Of a stretch of 38,634 nucleotides of DNA, positions 32,027 through 38,634 are shown piece by piece. Each line of letters starts with the position of its first letter. The stretch's first letter is position 1. The notes beneath the pieces were generated by a model. That model saw nothing but the letters and a program-made list of their open reading frames with translations. It ran no database searches and had not been told where the DNA came from. The stretch comes from Micromonospora noduli (GTDB taxonomy: Bacteria; Actinomycetota; Actinomycetes; Mycobacteriales; Micromonosporaceae). Made by a program: the position numbers and the translations under genes. The stretch covers positions 1-38,634 of the forward strand of contig NZ_PYAK01000057.1 in the NCBI RefSeq assembly GCF_003264365.1. The letters run 5' to 3'.

Positions 32027-34027
32027 ATGAACCGACGACTGGCCGCGCTGGCAAACGCGCACGGTGTTTCCACCTGGTACGAGGACTGGCGGCACCGCCG
32101 CGTCGCTGTCGCACCGGACACCGTGGTGGGTGTGCTGGGGCTGCTCGGCGTGGACGCCAGCAGCCCGTCGGCGATCGCCGACGCGCTCGCCGCCGCCCGC
32201 GCGGTCGACCGGAGCGCCCTGCCGGAGACGGTCGTGCTCACCCACGGGCGCAGCCGGGCGCTGCCCGGCCCGGGGGTGGTGACCCTGGAGGACGGTGGCC
32301 GTCGCGCGGTCGACGGTGAGCTGCCGGCGGACCTGCCGCTGGGTTGGCACCGGCTGGCCTGCGCCGACCGGGAGGTGACACTGGTGGTGGTGCCGCGCCG
32401 GCTGCCGGTGCCGCCGTCCAGCTGGGGGTGGATGCTCCAGCTCTACGCGCTCACCTCGGAGCGCTCCTGGGGCATGGGAGACCTCGGTGACCTCGCCGAG
32501 TTCACCGGGTGGGCCGGTGACACCGGGGCCGGGCTGGTGCTGCTCAACCCGCTGCACGCGGTCGGGCCGGCGCATCCGGTGGCCACCTCACCGTATTCGC
32601 CCGCCAGTCGACGCTTCGTCAACCCGCTGTACCTACGGGTCAGCGACACCGCCGCGTACCGGGCGGCCGACCCGGCCACCCGTGCGGTGGTCGACGCGTT
32701 GCGTCCCGACCGCGGGCCCCTGATCGACTACGACGAGGTGTGGGCCGCCAAGCGGCGCGCCCTGGAGTTGCTGCATCCGTACGCCCAGCCGGTGGATCTT
32801 GCCGCGGACCCGGCGCTGACCAGCTTCGCCACCTGGTGCGCGCTCGCCGAGCGGCACGGCAACGACTGGCGTGCCTGGCCGGCGGAACTCCACCACCCGG
32901 ACGCCCCGGCGGTCGCCGAGCAGCGTCGGCGCCTCGCCGACCGGGTCACCTTCCACGCCTGGCTGCAACACCTGTGCGACGAGCAGCTCGACGCCGTCAC
33001 GGCGGCGGCCCGCTCGGCGGGAATGCCGGTCGGTGTCCTGCACGATCTGGCCGTCGGCATCGACCCGGGCGGCGCGGACGGATGGCAGCTCGCCGACGTG
33101 CTGGCCCAGGGCGTGCGGGTCGGCGCGCCACCGGACGACTTCAACCAGCTCGGCCAGGACTGGGGGCTCGCCGCGTGGCGCCCGGACCGGCTCGCCGCCA
33201 CCGGTTACGCCGCCTACCGGGACATGCTGCGCCGCGTCCTGCGGCACGCGGGTGGCCTGCGGGTCGACCACGTCGCCGGCCTGTGGCGACTGTGGTGGGT
33301 GCCGCCGGGCGGCGGCGCCGCCGAGGGCACCTACGTGCGCTACGACGCCGAGGCGATGCTCGGCATCCTCGCGTTGGAGGCGCACCGGGCCGGCGCGGTG
33401 GTGGTCGGTGAGGATCTCGGCACGGTCCAACCGGCGGTGACCCGAGGGTTGCGGGGGCGCAACATGCTCGGCTCGACAGTGCTGTGGTTCGCCCGCGACG
33501 AGGCCGGTGACTTCGTCCCGCCGGCCCGGTGGCCGCGCAACGCCCTCGCCACCATCTCCACCCACGACCTGCCCACCGCGCCGGGCTTCCTGACCGGTGA
33601 GCACGTGCGGGTGCGTGACGAGTTGAAGCTGCTCGGCACCGACGTGGCGGTGGAGCGGGCCCGCGCCGCCGACGATCGGAACCGGCTGCTCACGATGTTG
33701 GCTGCCGAGAAACTGCTGCCCGAGCCGGCTGTGGGGTCTGAGTCGGCTGAACCGGCGAAGACGCCCGACGACGGCGAGGTGGTGGTGGCGATGCACGCCG
33801 CGCTCGCGGCCAGCCCGACCCGGCTGGTCGGCGTCTCCCTCTACGACGTGCTGGGTGAGGTGCGCCAACCCAACATGCCGGGCACTGTGGACGAGTACCC
33901 GAACTGGCGGCTGCCGCTGCCGGCCAGCGTGGCGCAGATCCGCGCGGACCCCCGGGTGACCCGGATCGTCGACCTGCTCAGCGCCGCCCGCCCACGACCG
34001 GCCGACCCGGCACCACCGGAGCAGTGA
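32027..34027 (+). CDS. malQ: 4-alpha-glucanotransferase (amylomaltase)
   Basis: A 666-residue GH77 enzyme that moves maltosyl and longer units between alpha-1,4-glucans. The N-terminal ~140 residues (ALANAHGVSTWYEDWRHR, then beta strands) match the extra domain of actinobacterial and enteric MalQ. The barrel has PSSWGWMLQLYALTS, SPYSPASRRFVNPLYL, GGLRVDHVAGLWRLWW with the catalytic nucleophile Asp in RVDHV, VVGEDLGTV with the acid Glu, and ISTHDLPTAPGF. CGGGGGACGGC lies before ATG 32027. Just downstream of the importer operon, it would process imported or stored glucans. Confidence 0.93.
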   Translation: MNRRLAALANAHGVSTWYEDWRHRRVAVAPDTVVGVLGLLGVDASSPSAIADALAAARAVDRSALPETVVLTHGRSRALPGPGVVTLEDGGRRAVDGELPADLPLGWHRLACADREVTLVVVPRRLPVPPSSWGWMLQLYALTSERSWGMGDLGDLAEFTGWAGDTGAGLVLLNPLHAVGPAHPVATSPYSPASRRFVNPLYLRVSDTAAYRAADPATRAVVDALRPDRGPLIDYDEVWAAKRRALELLHPYAQPVDLAADPALTSFATWCALAERHGNDWRAWPAELHHPDAPAVAEQRRRLADRVTFHAWLQHLCDEQLDAVTAAARSAGMPVGVLHDLAVGIDPGGADGWQLADVLAQGVRVGAPPDDFNQLGQDWGLAAWRPDRLAATGYAAYRDMLRRVLRHAGGLRVDHVAGLWRLWWVPPGGGAAEGTYVRYDAEAMLGILALEAHRAGAVVVGEDLGTVQPAVTRGLRGRNMLGSTVLWFARDEAGDFVPPARWPRNALATISTHDLPTAPGFLTGEHVRVRDELKLLGTDVAVERARAADDRNRLLTMLAAEKLLPEPAVGSESAEPAKTPDDGEVVVAMHAALAASPTRLVGVSLYDVLGEVRQPNMPGTVDEYPNWRLPLPASVAQIRADPRVTRIVDLLSAARPRPADPAPPEQ

Positions 34028-34037
34028 CGCCGCCGGG

Positions 34038-35147
34038 TCAGGTCAACCAGTCGTAGCGGGCCGGCAGCCCGAGGAAGGCGGCGTAGCGCCCGAGCGCCTG
34101 CTCCACCCGGGCCCGTGCGGCGACGTCGAGCGTGGTGAGCGGCTGGATCGTCACGGTGACCGCGGTGCGGCCGACCTTGCGTTTCCACACGCCCACCACC
34201 CGACCGGCGCGGACCACTGTGGCCTGGAAGATGCCGTTGTTGCCCGGCACCACGGCCGCCTGGTGGGCCGGGTCGAGCATCAACGTGCGGTCCCGGAAGC
34301 CGAGCAGATACTCGTCGAAGCCGGGCAGTGCCAACACGTCGTCCGGCGCGGTGCGTGGCGCGTCGGCCACTGCCGCGTCGACGTACATCGGAGTGCCGTC
34401 GACGCGTACCGTGCTCAGCGCGTCGTCGGCGGCGGCCAGGCCGCGCCGGGCGTCGGTCAGGGTGAGCCCGCTCCACCCGGCGAACTCGCGGTCGGTGACC
34501 GGGCCGTGCCCGCGAACGTAGCGGTGGGCGAGCAGAGCCAGCGCCTCGTCCCGCTCCAGCCGGTGGGACGTGGGTGCCCACTCGTCGAGCAGGGCGAAGG
34601 TCTGCTCGGTGCCGACGTTCGGCGCCACGCAGGTCACGCCGCGAACGCTCGCATACCACAGCAGGTGGTAGCCACGCTGCCCGTCGGTGCCCAGGCCGGC
34701 CGCCCGCAGGGTGGCCAGGCACTGCGCGCGGGTGAGTCGCCCGCCGCCGGCCAACGCGGTGCCGAGCACCTCCACCGCCCGGTCCGCGTCGGCCTCGGTG
34801 AGCCCGAGCTGCGCCCGCCGGGTCGCCACGCCGGCCAGGGATCGTACGCCGGTCAGCTCCAGCATCCAGCGGGCGTCGGCGGACGGGACGAGGTGCACGG
34901 TGCCCCGCATCGGCCAGGTCCGCAGCGCCTCACGCCGCTCCAACGCCGCCTGCACGTCGGCCACACTGCGACCGGGTAGCCGGGCGCCCAGCGACCACAG
35001 CCCGCTGGCCAGATCCTGTGCCTGCATTGCGCCGAACCACTCGACCACCTCGGCGACGGTGCCGGGTCGGGTGCTCGGGTGTGGGCGCAGCAGCAGGCTG
35101 GTCATCCGCAGCGCCAGCGCGTCGGCCGCGCTGAGGTCGACAGGCAT
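34038..35147 (-). CDS. Winged-helix DNA-binding protein (HTH_42, AlkZ-like)
   Basis: A 369-residue protein of the HTH_42 family: ALRMTSLLLRPHPS, VVEWFGAMQAQDLASGLWSLGARLPG, LRTWPMRGTVHLVPSADARWML, YHLLWYASVRGVTCV and LPGFDEYLLGFRDR. The QAQD motif is the catalytic pair described for AlkZ/AlkX glycosylases, which unhook interstrand crosslinks made by antibiotics such as azinomycin. That suggests a DNA-repair or self-protection role. AAAGGAG is seven bases before ATG 35147. Stands alone, convergent with malQ, 10 bp away. Confidence 0.87.
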   Translation of the reverse strand: MPVDLSAADALALRMTSLLLRPHPSTRPGTVAEVVEWFGAMQAQDLASGLWSLGARLPGRSVADVQAALERREALRTWPMRGTVHLVPSADARWMLELTGVRSLAGVATRRAQLGLTEADADRAVEVLGTALAGGGRLTRAQCLATLRAAGLGTDGQRGYHLLWYASVRGVTCVAPNVGTEQTFALLDEWAPTSHRLERDEALALLAHRYVRGHGPVTDREFAGWSGLTLTDARRGLAAADDALSTVRVDGTPMYVDAAVADAPRTAPDDVLALPGFDEYLLGFRDRTLMLDPAHQAAVVPGNNGIFQATVVRAGRVVGVWKRKVGRTAVTVTIQPLTTLDVAARARVEQALGRYAAFLGLPARYDWLT

Positions 35148-35284
35148 CGGGCGCTCCTTTTCGTGGCCGGGCGGCCAGCCTAGGGCCGGCCACCGACACT
35201 CCTGCTGGTGGGAGGCGTAACGGCGGTCGTCGGGGGAATGCCCTCGCCGCAAGTACGCGCGCCGCGCGTACGGAAGGGAATCTC

Positions 35285-35677
35285 ATGACTGCCGCAAGCG
35301 AGCCGGCGCGGGGCGCCGGCGTAACGGCCGGATCCCGCGGCCATCGGGGGGACACCCGCGCGAAGACGAGCGCCGCGGCGACCTTCGCCCTGGTGTTCGG
35401 AGTGGCTGGTCTGTTCAGCGTGTTGACGGCGATCCTCGCCTGGCTGGGGTTGGTGCTCGGCATCATCGGGATCATCCTCGGCATCGTCGGCCTCAAGATG
35501 GCGCGCCGACCCGGGGTCACCGGTCGCGGCGTGTCGATCGGCGGCCTGGTGCTCAGCATCCTGGCCGTGCTGATCGGGCTCGGTCTGGCCGCGGGCATCA
35601 CCACGTTCGTCAACAACGAGAACGCTGTGGACCGCCTGCAGACCCAGGTCGACAAGCTGCGCGACAAGCTCGACTGA
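35285..35677 (+). CDS. DUF4190-like small membrane protein
   Basis: A 130-residue protein with two membrane helices: about 30-65 (FALVFGVAGLFSVLTAILAW, then GLVLGIIGIILGIVGLKMA) and 78-100 (GVSIGGLVLSILAVLIGL). The Gly-rich repeated pattern and RRPGVTGRGVSIGG hinge are the DUF4190 hallmark. A Ser/Ala-rich cytoplasmic N-terminus and a C-terminal coiled coil (ENAVDRLQTQVDKLRDKLD) flank them. GAAGGGAA precedes ATG 35285. Function unknown. Confidence 0.8.
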   Translation: MTAASEPARGAGVTAGSRGHRGDTRAKTSAAATFALVFGVAGLFSVLTAILAWLGLVLGIIGIILGIVGLKMARRPGVTGRGVSIGGLVLSILAVLIGLGLAAGITTFVNNENAVDRLQTQVDKLRDKLD

Positions 35678-35741
35678 CCCGCGCGTGCCGGTCTGGGCCG
35701 GCCCGCCACCCGTCCCTGCCGGCCACAGTAGGGTGGGCGGC

Positions 35742-36500
35742 GTGCTCCGCCAGGTCACCGCGATCCGATACGTCACCCCGCTGCGCGAGGGTGGGTCACT
35801 GCCGGGCGTGGTGGAGGCCGACGACCTCGGCACCTACGTGGCGAAGTTCCGAGGCGCCGGGCAGGGGCCCAAGGCGCTGATCGCCGAGGTGATCTGCGGT
35901 GAGCTGGCGCGCCGGCTGGGGTTGCGGGTGCCGCCGCTGGTGGTCCTCGACATCGACCCGGTGATCGGGCGGGCCGAGCCCGACCAGGAGGTGCAGGAGC
36001 TGCTGCGCAACAGCGGCGGCGCCAACCTCGGGATGGACTTCCTGCCCGGGGCGCTGGGCTTCGACCCGGTGGCGCACCCCGTCGACCCGGCGCTGGCCTC
36101 CCGGGTGCTCTGGTTCGACGCGTACGTGGAGAACGTCGACCGGAGTTGGCGCAATCCGAACCTGCTCGTCTGGCACCGGGAGCTGTGGTTGATCGACCAC
36201 GGCGCCTCGCTGTACTTCCACCACAACTGGCCACGCGCCGAGGCTGCTGTGCACCGGGCCTACCGCGCGGAGGACCACGTGCTGGCGCCGTACGCGTCGC
36301 GGCTGGCCGAGGCCGACGCCGAGCTGGCCCCCCAGGTCACCCCGGAGCTGCTCACCGAGGTGCTGGCCCTGGTGCCGGGGGAGTGGTTGACCGCCGCCGA
36401 CTTCGAGACGGCCGACGCGGCGCGCGACGCGTACCTGAATCACCTGTCCCGCCGGGTCGCCCGCACGGCCGACTGGCTGCCATCGGGGAGCGGGGCATGA
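35742..36500 (+). CDS. HipA-like kinase
   Basis: A 252-residue protein of the HipA-like (PI3/4-kinase fold) group. A glycine/lysine segment LGTYVAKFRGAGQGPKAL (K35) precedes AEVICGELARRLGLRVP; the catalytic loop is WFDAYVENVDRSWRNPN (D126 and N131 to N140); the metal-binding motif is LIDHGASLYF (D152). It is shorter than HipA toxins and has no HipB-like partner. GTG 35742 follows a TAGGGT eight bases upstream (35728-35733), suggesting a leaderless message; it fits the relatives' N-terminus. It overlaps the DUF3037 gene by four bases, a pair that recurs in bacteria and has no settled role. Confidence 0.83.
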   Translation: MLRQVTAIRYVTPLREGGSLPGVVEADDLGTYVAKFRGAGQGPKALIAEVICGELARRLGLRVPPLVVLDIDPVIGRAEPDQEVQELLRNSGGANLGMDFLPGALGFDPVAHPVDPALASRVLWFDAYVENVDRSWRNPNLLVWHRELWLIDHGASLYFHHNWPRAEAAVHRAYRAEDHVLAPYASRLAEADAELAPQVTPELLTEVLALVPGEWLTAADFETADAARDAYLNHLSRRVARTADWLPSGSGA

Positions 36501-36865
36501 GGCAACCCTTCGAGTACGCGCTGATCCGGCTCGTGCCCCGCATCGAGCGCGGTGAGCAGATCAACGTCGGGGTGTTGCTCTACTGCCAGCAGCGCGACTT
36601 CCTGGCCGCGCGGACGCACCTGGACGCCGACCGGGTTCGCGCGCTGGCGCCCGACGTCGACCTGCCGGCGGTGGCCGCGGTGCTCGACTCCTGGGACCGG
36701 ACCTGCTCCGGTGACGGGCCGGCGACCCGGATGCGCCTCGGTGAGCGGTTCCACTGGTTGGCCGCGCCGCGCAGCACGATGATCCAGACGGGGCCGGTGC
36801 ACACCGGTCTCACCGTCGACCCGGCGGCCGAGCTGGACCGGCTGATGGCGACCCTGGTGCGCTGA
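36497..36865 (+). CDS. DUF3037 protein coupled to the HipA-like kinase
   Basis: A 122-residue protein: FEYALIRLVPRIERGEQINVGVLLYCQQRDFLAAR is the family-defining start, followed by a helical domain and FHWLAAPRSTMIQTGPVHTG near the end. ATG 36497 overlaps the kinase stop in ATGA, so the two are translationally coupled. DUF3037 proteins have unknown function; the fixed coupling suggests the protein is a substrate, adaptor or modulator of the kinase (inference). Confidence 0.88.
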   Translation: MRQPFEYALIRLVPRIERGEQINVGVLLYCQQRDFLAARTHLDADRVRALAPDVDLPAVAAVLDSWDRTCSGDGPATRMRLGERFHWLAAPRSTMIQTGPVHTGLTVDPAAELDRLMATLVR

Positions 36866-37157
36866 GCCGGAGCGGGGCGCGGGAGCGGTGATCGTCCCCT
36901 GATCGCGCTGCGCCAGCGCCGTTGCCGGCGGAGCGCGATCCCCCGTTCAGGTGCCCGGTGCGGGGCGGCGGCTCGATCCCGCCGGCACCGATGGCACCAG
37001 GATCGCGGTCCGGGCGCGACGTCGGGCCGGAACGACCGGGAAGTTGCGGAAAACTTGAGCCGGCGGACCGGTAACCGGGAGCGCCGGGGCTGTCGTTAGA
37101 GCGGGTCCGCAACGGGTAGTCGCGGGAGCTGATCCGAGACGAGAAGGGGACACTCTG
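36866..37157. other. 292-bp intergenic region with an inverted repeat
   Basis: No gene seen. GATCGCGCT (36901-36909) and AGCGCGATC (36932-36940) form a 9-bp stem closing a GC-rich loop that is itself partly self-complementary; it may end the kinase/DUF3037 transcript. The rest should contain the wrbA promoter, but I could not identify convincing -35/-10 boxes. Confidence 0.45.
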
Positions 37158-37775
37158 ATGGCTGCCCAGACCAAGGTAGCGGTGATCTACTACAGCGCCA
37201 CCGGCATCACGTACCAGATGGCGCAGGCCGTGTGTGAGGCCGCCGGGGACGCCGGTGCCGACGTGCGCCTGCGCAAGGTGCGCGAGTTGGCGCCGGACGA
37301 GGCGATCCGCTCCAACTCCGGCTGGCAGGCGCACCGCCTGGAGACCCAGGACGTGCCCGAGGCGATGGTCGACGACCTGGCCTGGGCCGACGTGGTGATC
37401 CTCGGCGCGCCGACCCGGTACGGCATGGTCGCGGCGCAGCTGAAGCAGTTCATCGACACCACCGGCCCGCTGTGGGCCCAGGGCGCGCTGGCCAACAAGG
37501 TCTACTCCGCCTTCACCTCGACGGCGACCTCGCACGGGGGTCAGGAGACCACGCTGACCTCGCTCTTCAACGTCTTCTACCACTGGGGCGGTGTGGTGGT
37601 CACCCCCGGTTACACCGACACCAGCCAGTTCATCGCCGGCAACCCGTACGGCCCCTCGCACACCAGCAACAACGGGGAGATCGCCCCGGACGCCGTGGCG
37701 CTCGGGGCGTGCGCGCTGACCGCCCGGCGCGCCGTGCAGATGGGTGCCGCGCTGAAGGCGGGCCTGGCCGGCTGA
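37158..37775 (+). CDS. wrbA: NAD(P)H:quinone oxidoreductase, WrbA type IV
   Basis: A 205-residue flavodoxin-like enzyme that reduces quinones by two electrons using FMN, avoiding semiquinone. The FMN phosphate loop is YYSATGITYQMA (11-22). Further WrbA blocks are VILGAPTRYGMVAAQLKQF, STATSHGGQETTLTSL and the GNPYGPSHTSN segment near the end. GAAGGGG lies about 12 bases before ATG 37158. No membrane segment. Stands alone; likely part of oxidative-stress defence. Confidence 0.93.
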   Translation: MAAQTKVAVIYYSATGITYQMAQAVCEAAGDAGADVRLRKVRELAPDEAIRSNSGWQAHRLETQDVPEAMVDDLAWADVVILGAPTRYGMVAAQLKQFIDTTGPLWAQGALANKVYSAFTSTATSHGGQETTLTSLFNVFYHWGGVVVTPGYTDTSQFIAGNPYGPSHTSNNGEIAPDAVALGACALTARRAVQMGAALKAGLAG

Positions 37776-37794
37776 CGGGGCGGGGGCGACCGGC

Positions 37795-37857
37795 GGCGCG
37801 GGCGGGGGCTCTCGACCCGGCCGCGCCACCGGTCCATCCAGCCCCTACCCCCGCGCC
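37795..37857. terminator. GC-rich imperfect hairpin between convergent genes
   Basis: GGCGCGGGCGGGGGCT (37795-37810) pairs imperfectly with 37840-37857 (reverse complement begins GGCGCGGGGG). It lies between the wrbA stop and the stop of the PhzE-type gene, so a bidirectional terminator is plausible. Confidence 0.45.
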
Positions 37858-37864
37858 GGGGCGA

Positions 37865-38634
37865 CTATGCGCCTCCGCGCGTCGCGGACAGCTCGTCCGG
37901 GCGCGGCGCGGGCAGCAGCTCGGTCAACAGCTCGCTGAGCACGGCGAGCCCGTCCGGGCTGAGCACCGACTCCGCGTGGAACTGCACCCCGGCGAAGCCG
38001 TGTCCCCGCAGCGCGTGCACGGCGCCGTCGTCCGGGTCCCGGGCCAGCTCCACCGGCCCGTACGCGGTGGCCAGCCGGTCGGCCTCGGCGCGGGCGGTGA
38101 ACGTCGAGTAGAACCCGACCCGGCGGGTCCGGCCGAACAGCGGCACCTCCCGCTGCAACCCCTGGTAGGGCGCGTCCCGGCGGTGCAGCGTCAGCCCCAG
38201 CAGCCCGGCCAGCACCTGATGGCCGAGGCAGACCGCGAGGGTCGGACGGCCGGTGGCCAGCAGCCCGGTCAGCAGCTTCCGCAGCGCCAGCACCTTCGGC
38301 TCGTCCGTGCTGCCCGGGTCGCCCGGTCCGGGACCGGCGACCACCAGGTCGTAGTCGTCGACCGGGCCGCTCGCGTGCCAGGGGCGGGTGGTCACCGCGA
38401 GACCCAACGCGCTCAGTTGGTGGGCCAGCATTCCGGTGAAGGTGTCCTCGGCGTCCACGATCAACACCCGGCGGCCGACCAGCCCGGGCAGTCCGGGCGC
38501 GTCCGGTGACCGCTGATCCAGCCAGAATCGCGCCAGCGGCGCGTTGCGGGCGGCCAGCGCGTCGCGTACCGCCGGGTCGTCGGCCAGGCGCGCGACCGGC
38601 CCGCGGTCGCCGACGGACGCCGCCGGCCCGAGGC
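37865..38634 (-). CDS. PhzE-type anthranilate synthase, C-terminal amidotransferase part (N-terminus off the right edge)
   Basis: The 256 visible codons contain a class I glutamine amidotransferase: VDAEDTFTGML, oxyanion-loop PGPGDPG, nucleophile Cys in AVCLGHQVL, and the His-Glu pair in VQFHAESVLS. Before it comes RNAPLARFWLDQ and a short linker, the join seen in PhzE-like fusions between the chorismate-binding domain and the amidotransferase. It would make 2-amino-2-deoxyisochorismate or anthranilate from chorismate and glutamine, in secondary metabolism or tryptophan synthesis. The chorismate domain is beyond the window. Which of the two products cannot be decided here. Confidence 0.87.
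   Translation of the reverse strand, partial: LGPAASVGDRGPVARLADDPAVRDALAARNAPLARFWLDQRSPDAPGLPGLVGRRVLIVDAEDTFTGMLAHQLSALGLAVTTRPWHASGPVDDYDLVVAGPGPGDPGSTDEPKVLALRKLLTGLLATGRPTLAVCLGHQVLAGLLGLTLHRRDAPYQGLQREVPLFGRTRRVGFYSTFTARAEADRLATAYGPVELARDPDDGAVHALRGHGFAGVQFHAESVLSPDGLAVLSELLTELLPAPRPDELSATRGGA

Overview
The window is one stretch of a high-GC actinobacterial chromosome. Gene content points to the Micromonosporaceae, most likely Micromonospora. The markers are an LpqY-SugABC sugar importer next to malQ, an XRE/DUF5753 plus DUF397 pair, leaderless genes, many GTG/TTG starts, and several kinds of long hairpin in the spacers. The genus is inferred from content and style, not from a search. 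No tRNA, rRNA or CRISPR array was seen.

Left end (1-7233): an alpha-glucan block. A Ser/Thr kinase (open at the left edge), an Rv3032-like GT4 alpha-glucan synthase and an amylo-alpha-1,6-glucosidase lie on the minus strand. A large GH63/MGH1-like glucosidase diverges from the debranching enzyme across only 42 bp.

7234-12600: a disturbed, accessory-looking segment. It holds a diverged second copy of the last ~100 bp of the glucosidase gene, enclosing a small PH-like membrane protein gene. It also has two copies of a 79-bp hairpin repeat about 4.4 kb apart and a complete IS481-family element (8177-9292). That element has a GCTAGC target duplication, a transposase stop codon lying in the duplicated target, and a ribosome-site hairpin. 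Beyond it are a lower-GC secreted protein gene, a chimeric reading frame built from an AfsR/SARP-type regulator remnant and a DUF1330 domain, and an MBL-fold hydrolase.

12600-24460: ordinary accessory genes with local regulators. These are an FAD monooxygenase and divergent TetR with paired palindromic operators, DoxX and an ECF41 (SigJ-like) sigma factor with matching divergent promoter motifs, LtrA and a divergent TetR, a lipoprotein, a HAD hydrolase, an L,D-transpeptidase, a RusA-like protein with a small partner, a two-domain VOC protein, and a leaderless PadR plus membrane-protein operon.

24500-27310: a DUF397 / XRE-DUF5753 pair opposite an 84-residue three-cysteine protein that appears translationally coupled to a 14-codon upstream frame, then a second leaderless PadR plus membrane-protein pair.

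27516-34027: the lpqY-sugA-sugB-sugC importer with malQ downstream. Together with the left-end enzymes this makes a substantial alpha-glucan/trehalose gene set within 34 kb. The right end carries an AlkZ-like winged-helix protein, a DUF4190-like membrane protein, a HipA-like kinase overlapping a DUF3037 gene, a WrbA-type quinone oxidoreductase, and the amidotransferase end of a PhzE-type anthranilate synthase that runs off the window.
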